Positions 33,803 through 41,496 of a stretch of 64,000 nt of DNA are shown piece after piece. The notes under the pieces were generated by a model. It was not told the DNA's origin. It did not search any database and saw nothing but the letters and a program-made list of their open reading frames with translations. Origin of the DNA: Shimia sp049116215. GTDB taxonomy: Bacteria > Pseudomonadota > Alphaproteobacteria > Rhodobacterales > Rhodobacteraceae. Position numbers and translations under genes: made by a program. Every line of letters starts with the position of its first letter. Position 1 is the first letter of the stretch. Where the stretch lies: contig NZ_JAGDZB010000007.1 in the NCBI RefSeq assembly GCF_049116215.1, positions 62,001 through 126,000 of the forward strand, read 5' to 3'.

Positions 33803-35104
33803 TTACTTGTTTAACGCATCCAAGCGCGCACGCACGCTCAAACCATGTGCTTCAAGGCTCTCGGAAATCGCCAATGCCTCCGCCGCCGGACCAATCGCCT
33901 TCAAGGCTTCCGGCGTCATCTTCGACAGCGTGGTGCGCTTGATGAAATCCATTACCGACAGGCCAGAGCTGAACCGGGCTGAGCGTGCGGTGGGCAATAC
34001 GTGGTTTGGTCCACCCACATAGTCACCGATTGCTTCAGGCGTATATTGACCGAGGAAAATCGCTCCAGCGTGGGTGATCTTCTCACACAGCGCATCCGGG
34101 TCGGCCACGCATAGCTCCAGGTGTTCCGGTGCAATCCGATTGGACAAAACCGCCGCCTGATCCAGATCTGCCACAGTGATCACGGCCCCAAAGTCTCGCC
34201 AGCTGACGCCGGCAATCTCGCGCCGCTCCAGCGTTTCCAAACGTTTGTCCACCGCGTCTGCCACAGCTTGGCCAAAGGCAGCGTCATCTGTGATCAAGAT
34301 CGACTGCGCGCTCTCGTCATGCTCCGCCTGGCTCAGCAGATCCAGCGCAATCCAATCCGGATTGTTGTCTCTGTCAGCAATCACCAAAATTTCGCTGGGT
34401 CCGGCAATCATGTCGATGCCCACCTTGCCAAACACCCGGCGCTTGGCCGCCGCCACAAACGCATTGCCCGGTCCGGTGATCTTATCCACCGGCGCGATGG
34501 TGTCAGTGCCATACGCCAGTGCCGCCACAGCCTGCGCGCCGCCAATGCGATAAACTTCATCCACACCCGACAGCCGCGCCGCCAACAACACCAGCGGGTT
34601 GGCCACCCCATCTGGGGTTGGCACCACAATTGCCAAGCGCTCCACACCCGCCACTTTCGCCGGGATTGCATTCATCAGCACAGAAGATGGATAGCTTGCC
34701 AAGCCACCTGGCACATACAACCCCGCCGCAGAGACCGGCGTCCAACGCCAGCCCAGCGTGGCGCCGCTCTCATCGGTCCAGCTTTCGTCACTTGGCATCT
34801 GCCGCGCGTGATAGGCTGTCACTCGTTCTGCGGCCAGCTCCAACGCCGCGCGGTCTTCGTCCGTCACCTGCGCGCAATAGCTATCAATCTCTGCCTCAGA
34901 AAATCGCAGCGTCTCTGGGGTCAGCTCCAAACGGTCAAACTTCGCCGTCAGGTCTATAACCGCCGCGTCCCCGCGATGGCGCACGTCTGCAATGATGTCG
35001 GCCACAACGGCGTCCACATCCGGGCTGTCTTCACGTTTGGCCCCCAAAAGGGTGGTGAAGGCGGCTTCAAAATCAGCAGCTTGCGCATCAAGAAAAACGG
35101 GCAT
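33803..35104 (-). CDS. hisD: Histidinol dehydrogenase
   Basis: A 433-residue enzyme catalysing the last two oxidations of histidine synthesis, L-histidinol to L-histidine with NAD+. The zinc and catalytic residues are seen in AEHDESAQSILIT, NRIAPEHLELCV and PEAIGDYVGGPNHVLPT; the signature KITGPGNAFVAAAKRRVFG is also present. The start at 35104 has GGAGAG at good spacing. Length is normal for the family. It lies in the murA-DUF2948-GNAT-hisD line-up, about 50 bp after the GNAT gene. Confidence 0.96.
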   Translation of the reverse strand: MPVFLDAQAADFEAAFTTLLGAKREDSPDVDAVVADIIADVRHRGDAAVIDLTAKFDRLELTPETLRFSEAEIDSYCAQVTDEDRAALELAAERVTAYHARQMPSDESWTDESGATLGWRWTPVSAAGLYVPGGLASYPSSVLMNAIPAKVAGVERLAIVVPTPDGVANPLVLLAARLSGVDEVYRIGGAQAVAALAYGTDTIAPVDKITGPGNAFVAAAKRRVFGKVGIDMIAGPSEILVIADRDNNPDWIALDLLSQAEHDESAQSILITDDAAFGQAVADAVDKRLETLERREIAGVSWRDFGAVITVADLDQAAVLSNRIAPEHLELCVADPDALCEKITHAGAIFLGQYTPEAIGDYVGGPNHVLPTARSARFSSGLSVMDFIKRTTLSKMTPEALKAIGPAAEALAISESLEAHGLSVRARLDALNK

Positions 35105-35154
35105 TTGGTCTCTCCGTAAAGGTCACGCCTTCTTAGACCGCACCATTTGGAGGC

Positions 35155-35646
35155 TCAAGCGTCAAGCTGTCTCAGCATCAGAACATCGTCACGGGGCTGG
35201 CCATCGACAATCACAGAACGCGGACGCAGGCCAATTTGCTGAAAGCCGCAAGCTTGATACAGCGCCTGCGCGCCCAGGTTCTGATTGTCCACGCAAAGCT
35301 CCAGCTGCAACACGCCCATTTGCAGCGCCGCCTCCACAGCAGCATCCATCAAAGCCCGAGCAAGGCCGCGTCGACGTGCGGAGGGATGCACATATAAGGG
35401 GCCGATGTCAGCCATATGGCGCATCTGTTCTGGACCGCCCCGCCGGAGCGCGACAAAGCCCACCAATGTTTTGTCGTCAAAGGCGCCAATCACCTCACCC
35501 GCCGTCAGCTTTGCCACCAAGGCACTGTCCGGCGTTGCCACCGCCTCCGCCGCCGTCAGCAAAAACGCTGACGGATCGGCACTCAGCCCATGTAACCACA
35601 GCCCGCGATAGGCCTCCAGATCATCCGCCGTCAAGATGCGGATCAT
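35155..35646 (-). CDS. GNAT family N-acetyltransferase
   Basis: A 163-residue acetyltransferase. The acetyl-CoA-binding region is LYVHPSARRRGLARALMDAAVEAA, followed by LELCVDNQNLGAQALYQACGF. It overlaps the DUF2948 gene by 4 nt (ATGA), so it belongs to the murA operon. The acceptor is unknown; amino-group acetylation of a small molecule or protein is likely. Confidence 0.88.
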   Translation of the reverse strand: MIRILTADDLEAYRGLWLHGLSADPSAFLLTAAEAVATPDSALVAKLTAGEVIGAFDDKTLVGFVALRRGGPEQMRHMADIGPLYVHPSARRRGLARALMDAAVEAALQMGVLQLELCVDNQNLGAQALYQACGFQQIGLRPRSVIVDGQPRDDVLMLRQLDA

Positions 35647-36125
35647 GCCGGATGGCTTGGGGTGGATTTGGACGGCGCAATGTAGGGGCGTGTCACGTCT
35701 TTCAACGACACTTCCAGTGCTTCCACCTGCAAGCGAATCGCCCCGTCACCAGCCAAGGTCAGAATCACCGCGCCGTCAGCATCTTCACCCGGCTCAAAGG
35801 ACACCGACAACACAGACAGGATGGTGTCGGCATCGCCCCGTTCCACACCTTGGGACGCCACACGCACAACATTGTCGACCACCAACAGGCTTTGCACCCG
35901 CTCCACCGAGCGCTTGCGGCGCTCCGCGGCGGTCTGATCTTCCCAGCGGAACCGGTTCAGCAACACGGCAAAGCGGCGATCTTTGGCCAGCCACTGCATC
36001 TCGGACGCCGGAAAAATTGCGTCCTGCGCCAGCGTTGAGAGAACTTGCAAGTCCTCCGCATCCAACGCGCCGAGATTTAGCGGGCGATCGCCGCCGTCTT
36101 CAAACCGTGCATCCTGTTGCGTCAC
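35643..36125 (-). CDS. DUF2948 family protein
   Basis: A 160-residue protein recognised by its position directly after murA and by the phrases FEDGGDRPLNLGALDAEDLQVLS, LAQDAIFPASEMQWLAKDRRFAVLLNRFRWED. The family is restricted mainly to alphaproteobacteria and has no established function. It overlaps murA by 4 nt and the GNAT gene by 4 nt, so the three are made as one unit. Confidence 0.85.
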   Translation of the reverse strand: MTQQDARFEDGGDRPLNLGALDAEDLQVLSTLAQDAIFPASEMQWLAKDRRFAVLLNRFRWEDQTAAERRKRSVERVQSLLVVDNVVRVASQGVERGDADTILSVLSVSFEPGEDADGAVILTLAGDGAIRLQVEALEVSLKDVTRPYIAPSKSTPSHPA

Positions 36126-37390
36126 TGTTCCTGTACCCTTTCAATATGGGCACCCACGCCGCCCAGCTTTTCTTCGATGCGTTCATACCCGCGATCCAGG
36201 TGATAGACTCGGCTCACGATAGTCTCGCCTTCCGCTGCCAATCCGGCAAGGATCAACGACACAGACGCCCGCAAATCGGTCGCCATGACCCGCGCACCCT
36301 TGAGCTTCTCCACACCATGCACTGTTGCGGTGCCGCCGTGCACCTCAATATTGGCCCCCATGCGAATAAGCTCTGGCGCGTGCATGAAGCGGTTCTCAAA
36401 AATCTTCTCTTCCAGCACCGAGGTGCCCTCAGCGGTGCACATCATCGCCATGAACTGCGCCTGAAGGTCGGTTGGGAAGCCCGGGAACGGCTCTGTGGTC
36501 ACATCAACCGCTTTCACCCGGCCATTTTTGCGTGCCACTTTGAGACCCTTTTCGGTCTCTTCCACATCAATGCCCGCCTCGTGCAGCTTGGCCACAAAGC
36601 TCTCGACCAAATCCAGACGCCCACCGAGCAGCTCCACTTCGCCACCACAGAACGCCGGTGCCAACATAAAGGTACCCAGTTCAATGCGGTCGGTCACAAC
36701 CGGATGGGTCGCGCCGTGCAGGCGGTCCACACCCTGAATGGTGATGTCAGACGTGCCATCCCCCTCAATCTGCGCGCCCATCGCGCGCAGGCAGGTGGCG
36801 AGATCCACAATCTCCGGCTCCCGCGCGGCGTTTTTGATCACCGTAGTGCCTTTGGCCAGCGTCGCCGCCATCAAGATGTTTTCGGTGGCGCCCACAGAGG
36901 CAAAGGCCAGCTCAATCACCGCACCCTTAAGGCCGTTTGGTGCCTTGGCGTGCAGGTAGCCGTCTTTTAATTCAATCTCTGCGCCCAGCTTCTCCAGACC
37001 AAAGATGTGCAAATCCATCGGACGTGCGCCAATCGCACAGCCGCCCGGCAGCGACACAACCGCATGGCCCAACCGCGCCAGCATTGGACCCAACACCAGA
37101 TTGGAGGCACGCATCTTACGTACAATGTCATAATCCGCGATGTGGTTGTTGATGTCATGGCTCGACATCGCCAGCACTTTGCCGTCCTGCAAGCTGGTCA
37201 CTTCCGCGCCCAACGAGCCCAGCAATTCGCTCATGGTCTTGATGTCACTCAAACGCGGTGCGTTGGTCAGCGTCAGCGGTTCTTCGCTCAAAAGCGTGGC
37301 CGGCATCAGCGTCAGACAGGCGTTTTTGGCCCCCGCAATTGGGATCTGCCCCTTAAGCGGCCCGTTGCCGCGTACAATAATCGAATCCAT
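36122..37390 (-). CDS. murA: UDP-N-acetylglucosamine 1-carboxyvinyltransferase
   Basis: A 422-residue enzyme for the first committed step of peptidoglycan synthesis, adding enolpyruvate to UDP-GlcNAc. It shows GAKNACLTLMPATLL at the start, the catalytic-loop Cys in LPGGCAIGARPMDLH, and TTEPFPGFPTDLQAQFMA, all diagnostic for MurA. The ATG immediately follows the stop codon of the 58-codon gene (TAAATG), and its own stop overlaps the DUF2948 gene. Fosfomycin-type inhibitors attack this Cys. Confidence 0.97.
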   Translation of the reverse strand: MDSIIVRGNGPLKGQIPIAGAKNACLTLMPATLLSEEPLTLTNAPRLSDIKTMSELLGSLGAEVTSLQDGKVLAMSSHDINNHIADYDIVRKMRASNLVLGPMLARLGHAVVSLPGGCAIGARPMDLHIFGLEKLGAEIELKDGYLHAKAPNGLKGAVIELAFASVGATENILMAATLAKGTTVIKNAAREPEIVDLATCLRAMGAQIEGDGTSDITIQGVDRLHGATHPVVTDRIELGTFMLAPAFCGGEVELLGGRLDLVESFVAKLHEAGIDVEETEKGLKVARKNGRVKAVDVTTEPFPGFPTDLQAQFMAMMCTAEGTSVLEEKIFENRFMHAPELIRMGANIEVHGGTATVHGVEKLKGARVMATDLRASVSLILAGLAAEGETIVSRVYHLDRGYERIEEKLGGVGAHIERVQEQ

Positions 37391-37567
37391 TTAATCCTGC
37401 CCTTTACTCTTCACCGCCTCACTTGAGTCGGTTGTCTCACTCTGCGCACGTGCTTTGGCCTGCGCTTTCCGGCGCCCCATGTTGGCTTTTAACGCTGCCT
37501 TGAGCCGATCTTCGCGACTGTTGGCAGTTTTTTTGGCTTTATTTACAGGGGTCGATTTGTGTTCCAT
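37391..37567 (-). CDS. Small basic protein encoded directly upstream of murA
   Basis: A 58-codon frame, MEHKSTPVNKAKKTANS... followed by DRLKAALKANMGRRKAQAKARAQ and an acidic tail ending in SKGQD. The stop codon touches the murA ATG without spacing, so translation is coupled. The sequence is rich in Lys, Arg and Ala and predicted helical. I recall similar small proteins upstream of murA in Rhodobacteraceae, but no function is known. It is too short for a usual ORF cut-off and easily missed. Confidence 0.75.
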   Translation of the reverse strand: MEHKSTPVNKAKKTANSREDRLKAALKANMGRRKAQAKARAQSETTDSSEAVKSKGQD

Positions 37568-37654
37568 GCAGTTTCTTTACATGAGGCGCAAAAAAGGGTC
37601 CAGATTGCGCTTGCACATGTTGAAGTTTGGTCCTAAACACCGCGCCACGGTAAT

Positions 37655-37729
37655 GCTGTGGTAGCTCAGTGGTAGAGCGCACCCTTGGTAAGGGTGAGGT
37701 CGGGAGTTCAATCCTCCCTCACAGCACCA
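37655..37729 (+). tRNA. tRNA-Thr (GGT)
   Basis: A complete cloverleaf on the plus strand: acceptor GCTGTGG with TCACAGC, D-arm GCTC/GAGC, anticodon stem CACCC/GGGTG with loop TTGGTAA (anticodon GGT, reading ACC/ACT threonine codons), T-arm GGGAG-TTCAATC-CTCCC and encoded CCA. No integrated element is seen beside it. Confidence 0.94.
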
Positions 37730-38498
37730 CCGGACCTCCTGAAATTGTATGTATACACGCAGTGAGTGATCCGCGTGGGTGCCACCACCCAAGAAAACGG
37801 GGCGCGGCCATCGCCATTTTATGTGCTTTTTCGACCACCTGCACCATCTTATTCTGAGCGGGCGCAGGCACACAGAATCACACGCGGCCAGATTCGGCGC
37901 AAACCAGCCCAAACTCTGCAAAACTTGACCGTCGATTCGCCAAGCATCGTTCGCAAGATGAGGTCAATTCACCCAACCCCGCCCGCTTGTCGCCAAATTG
38001 CAAACAATCACCACCCCCCGCTTGTGGCGGGATCACCACAACCAAGTTAACCTTCCACCACCTGCAATTGGTTCACAGTTGGAAACGACCACACCCACAA
38101 ATACGTGACGCAAGGAAAGCCAAGGCAAAAAAGGCCTAATTTTGACCATGCCACACACTGGATCGCCACATTTCCCGCCCAAATTGCGCCTCTTTTCGGA
38201 AACAATGACACAGGAAGCCCTGCGCGCATTAACCAAAACTTAAGACCCATTGCCGCCGTATTTTCCGCGCTTTTCGTCAAATTTTGCAGGTTTTTGTTTC
38301 TTCCTCGCCTCGATTGCATCATATTTAAGGGCAAGTCCAACTGGGGGACGAGTTCTGGCTAGGGGCAGCCAAACGAAATGTAGAGGGCATCAAATGATGC
38401 CGCGTAACTCACGCCAATCGGCGCATTGAATCCAATTCTGCGGGTTCAAAGCGGGTGATGGCGGCTGACGCGGCTTGTGCGATGAGAAAGAGGGTACA
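37730..38498. other. Gene-free intergenic region
   Basis: Between tRNA-Thr and the RTX/Hint gene there are 769 bases without a supported gene; open frames of up to 97 codons have no recognisable motif or ribosome-binding site. The last part presumably holds the promoter of the RTX gene. I saw no repeat or RNA structure that I could support. Confidence 0.5.
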
Positions 38499-40424
38499 AT
38501 GGCTGATCCAAACGGTCCTGGAATTGTAGACGGCACGCAAAACGACGACGAAATCTCCATCGGCTATGTCGATGTAGACGGCGATACAGTGGACAACTCC
38601 GGCAATGTCATCAGTGCCCAAGACGGCAACGATGGCATCTCTGCTGGCAATGGCGACGACACAATTTATGCGGGTGACGATGACGACGTTGTCAGCGCAG
38701 GTGGCGGCGACGATGTTGTGTACGGAGACGAAACAGACCACGCTGAAGGTCCGGTCGACGGCAGCGAACCTGGCGACGACCTCATTACAGGCGATGCCGG
38801 CAACGACACCATCTACGGCGGCGGCGGCAACGACACCATTTATGGTGACTTCGGCGACGGACCAACCGCTACCGGCGCTCGGGAAAGCTTCAACTGGAGC
38901 GAAGTGACCGGCTTTGCGGATGGCGCAGCCGTGCCAACCGGCTATTCACAAGACACCGGCTCTGTGAGCGTCTCTGTGTCGACCACCACTTCCGGTGGCG
39001 GCGACTCCAGCTTTGCAACAGCGACACAACTGCTGACAGACGTAGACACCGGCGACGAAGACGGCGACGTCAACTCCGGCGCGACCTTGACCACCGGCAC
39101 CGGCACCAATGCCAGCGTGACCAAAGGCGTCGACTTCTCCGAGCCTGTCGACAATGTGGTGTTCCGCATCAGCGACATCGATGAAAGCGCCGTTGTAAAA
39201 GTCCGCGCATGGGACGAAGACGGCAACGAAATCGAAGTGACCATGTTTGCCAGCGGTGACAGCAACCTGCACCTGGTCGACATCAACGGAGACGGCACCA
39301 CCGAGGCGGCTATCTCTGACGGCACCAACCCTGGTGACGCCGAAGACATCGACAACTCCGTACTGGTGGCCATCCCTGGTCCAGTGGCGCGGATGGAAAT
39401 CATCAACGTCAATCTTGACGGTGAACCTTCTGACATTGTTGTCTCTGACGTGTTCTTTGACAGCGTTGCCCCTACTGCGATCTTTGACGCAGATGACTCG
39501 CTGATGGGTGAAGATGGCGACGACGTCATCTACGGCCAGCAGGGCGACGACACCATTGACGGTGGTGCTGGCTCTGACACCATGGAGGGCGGCGCAGATG
39601 CCGACCGCTTTGTTATCGGTACGGCTTGGGAAGGCGTGGACGATGTTGTGCACGGCGGATCCGAAGGCGACGACCATGACGTGCTGCAACTTGATGGAGT
39701 CGAAGGGGTCGATTGGCGGCTGGTCGATTCATCTACCGACAGCGATGGCAATGGTATCGACGGCACAATCGAACTGATCGACACTACAGGTGACGGTCCC
39801 TACGTGACCGGCACACTGACCTTCGAGAACATCGAAGAGATTGTCTGCTTCACACCTGGCACTCGCATCCTGACCCCAATGGGCGAAGTGGCGGTGGAAA
39901 ACCTGAGCGAAGGCGATCAGGTTGTGACCCGCGACAACGGTCTACAGACCATCCGCTGGGCAGGCCGCAAGCACGTGTCTGGCCGTGACCTGATGGTGCG
40001 TCCGGAACTGCGTCCGATCCTGATCAAGCAGGGTGCACTGGGTCCAAACCAGCCAGAGCGCGACATGATGGTTTCCCCATCTCACCGCATGCTGCTGGTG
40101 TCTGAGCAAGCCGAACTGCTCTTTGAAGAGCGCGAAGTTCTGGTTGCAGCCAAGCACCTGACCCACCTTGATGGTGTGGAACAGATTGACGTGGTTGGCG
40201 TGGACTACATTCACTTCCTCTGTGACAACCACGAAGTGGTGCTGGCAGACGGCGCATGGAGCGAAAGCTTCCAGCCGGGTGAATACTCCATGAACGGCAT
40301 CGGCAAAGAGCAGCGCGACGAAATCTACGCCCTGTTCCCGGAGCTGCAGCAACGTGAAGGTCTGGCCGGCTACACCGCCGCCCGCTTGTCGCTGAAGCGC
40401 CACGAGGCCAAACTGCTGGGCTAA
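38499..40424 (+). CDS. RTX calcium-binding protein with C-terminal Hint domain
   Basis: A 641-residue, very acidic protein from the ATG at 38499 (AAAGAGGG upstream). Residues about 10-130 and 330-370 contain GGxGxDxx-type nonapeptides (DGNDGISAGNGDDTIYAG, AGNDTIYGGGGNDTIYG, GGAGSDTMEGGADADRF) that bind calcium and usually mark type I secreted proteins. The central domain (residues 130-330) is a beta-rich region. The C-terminus is a Hint module starting CFTPGTRILTPMGEVAVENL, with the catalytic-like SPSHRMLL. Similar Hint/RTX proteins are common in roseobacters. No signal peptide is seen, consistent with type I export. Whether the Hint domain processes the protein is unknown; no asparagine-serine splice junction is visible. 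Confidence 0.85.
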   Translation: MADPNGPGIVDGTQNDDEISIGYVDVDGDTVDNSGNVISAQDGNDGISAGNGDDTIYAGDDDDVVSAGGGDDVVYGDETDHAEGPVDGSEPGDDLITGDAGNDTIYGGGGNDTIYGDFGDGPTATGARESFNWSEVTGFADGAAVPTGYSQDTGSVSVSVSTTTSGGGDSSFATATQLLTDVDTGDEDGDVNSGATLTTGTGTNASVTKGVDFSEPVDNVVFRISDIDESAVVKVRAWDEDGNEIEVTMFASGDSNLHLVDINGDGTTEAAISDGTNPGDAEDIDNSVLVAIPGPVARMEIINVNLDGEPSDIVVSDVFFDSVAPTAIFDADDSLMGEDGDDVIYGQQGDDTIDGGAGSDTMEGGADADRFVIGTAWEGVDDVVHGGSEGDDHDVLQLDGVEGVDWRLVDSSTDSDGNGIDGTIELIDTTGDGPYVTGTLTFENIEEIVCFTPGTRILTPMGEVAVENLSEGDQVVTRDNGLQTIRWAGRKHVSGRDLMVRPELRPILIKQGALGPNQPERDMMVSPSHRMLLVSEQAELLFEEREVLVAAKHLTHLDGVEQIDVVGVDYIHFLCDNHEVVLADGAWSESFQPGEYSMNGIGKEQRDEIYALFPELQQREGLAGYTAARLSLKRHEAKLLG

Positions 40425-40454
40425 CCCCCCACAGTCACAAGTTCGCTATGGGAT

Positions 40455-40487
40455 GGGTCGGCCTTCGGGTCGGCCCGTCTCGTTTTT
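40455..40487 (+). terminator. Terminator after the RTX/Hint gene
   Basis: Stem GGGTCGGCC (40455-40463) with GGTCGGCCC (40468-40476), nine pairs including two G-T, tetraloop TTCG, then a T-run at 40483-40487. Confidence 0.75.
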
Positions 40488-40520
40488 ACACCATCCCGCC
40501 TTTAACCTGCCTCAATCTGT

Positions 40521-40568
40521 GACACGAATGTCTTGAGAGCGCCGAAGGCGCGGCAGAACATTCGTGTC
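40521..40568. repeat. Long intergenic hairpin
   Basis: GACACGAATGT (40521-40531) is a perfect inverse of ACATTCGTGTC (40558-40568), enclosing a second hairpin GCGCC-gaa-GGCGC (40539-40551). It lies 30 bp after the terminator of the RTX/Hint gene and about 100 bp before the aldolase gene. No T-run follows on either side, so it is not a standard terminator. Confidence 0.7.
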
Positions 40569-40671
40569 CCAAATTAGGGCGGGGCGCTTTAGGCCCGAAA
40601 TCCAAGGCTGGACAGTTGCGCCGGAATGCCGTCAGTTTGCTTAACACGCAAAGTTCTGACCGGAGCCAACC

Positions 40672-41448
40672 ATGCCAGCGCCTCACAACCCTTTCAAAGC
40701 CGCTCTTGCCAACAAACAGCCTCAGATCGGCTGCTGGATGTGCTTTGGCGAAACCGTCGCAGCCGAGTTGATGAGCACCACCGGCTTTGACTGGCTTGTG
40801 GTGGATGGCGAGCACGGCCCCAATGACATCCGCTCAATCACCGATCAGGTCCGCGCTTTGGAACCCACAAACAGCCACGCAGTGGTGCGGGTGCCAATTG
40901 GCGAAGACTGGGTGCTCAAACAAGTGCTGGATGCCGGCGCGCAAACCGTTCTGGTGCCAATGGTCGACACCGGCGCACAGGCCGAGGCCATTGTGCGCGC
41001 CTGCCGCTATGCACCCGACGGTGTGCGTGGCATGGGCGGCTATGGATCACGGGTAACCCAATTTGCCGCCATTCCAGACTACGCCACCACCGCCAACGCG
41101 GAAATTTGCGTGCTGGTGCAGGCTGAAACCCGCACTGCCATCGAAAACCTCGACGACATTCTCGCTGTAGACGGCGTGGATGGCGTCTTCATTGGACCGG
41201 CAGACCTTTCCGCCGACATGGGCTTCCCCGGTCAACCCGAAGCGCCCGAAGTGCAGACCGTCATCAAAGACGCCATCACCCGTATCTCCGCCGCAGGCAA
41301 AGCCCCCGGCATCCTGACGTTTTCTATGGAGGCGGCCAAAACCTACCTCGATCTGGGCGCCACCTTTGTCGCGGTGGGCATCGACACTGTGGTGCTGGCG
41401 AACGCCGCCCGCGCACTCAGCAAAGATGCCAAAGCGCTGATCAAATAG
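40672..41448 (+). CDS. HpcH/HpaI aldolase family protein
   Basis: A 258-residue class II pyruvate aldolase. It has WLVVDGEHGPND near the start, PMVDTGAQAEAIVRACRYAPDGVRG, the metal Glu in LVQAETRTA, and DGVFIGPADLSADMG with the metal Asp. These enzymes split 2-keto-4-hydroxy acids such as 4-hydroxy-2-oxoheptanedioate or 2-dehydro-3-deoxyglucarate to pyruvate and an aldehyde. The gene stands alone. The substrate cannot be fixed from sequence. The name 2,4-dihydroxyhept-2-ene-1,7-dioate aldolase is often given to such proteins without test. Confidence 0.9.
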   Translation: MPAPHNPFKAALANKQPQIGCWMCFGETVAAELMSTTGFDWLVVDGEHGPNDIRSITDQVRALEPTNSHAVVRVPIGEDWVLKQVLDAGAQTVLVPMVDTGAQAEAIVRACRYAPDGVRGMGGYGSRVTQFAAIPDYATTANAEICVLVQAETRTAIENLDDILAVDGVDGVFIGPADLSADMGFPGQPEAPEVQTVIKDAITRISAAGKAPGILTFSMEAAKTYLDLGATFVAVGIDTVVLANAARALSKDAKALIK

Positions 41449-41454
41449 CAAAAA

Positions 41455-41474
41455 GGGCGCCATCCCTGGCGCCC
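41455..41474 (-). terminator. Terminator of the DUF3604 gene
   Basis: Stem GGGCGCC/GGCGCCC (41455-41461, 41468-41474), followed on the minus strand by a T-run (AAAAA before 41455). It lies between two convergent genes. Confidence 0.7.
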
Positions 41475-41496
41475 CGTTGGGTCAATTGGAAAGCGG

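Noticed and set aside
34121..36970. Plus-strand frames of 332 to 444 codons opposite hisD, GNAT, DUF2948 and murA
   Set aside because: Compositional shadows of conserved minus-strand genes.
37655..38498. Second genomic island at tRNA-Thr
   Set aside because: No duplicate of the tRNA-Thr 3' end and no integrase were found near it.
38499..39640. Tandem DNA repeats in the RTX gene
   Set aside because: The periodicity is that of the GGxGxD protein motif. The DNA copies are too diverged for a DNA-level repeat.
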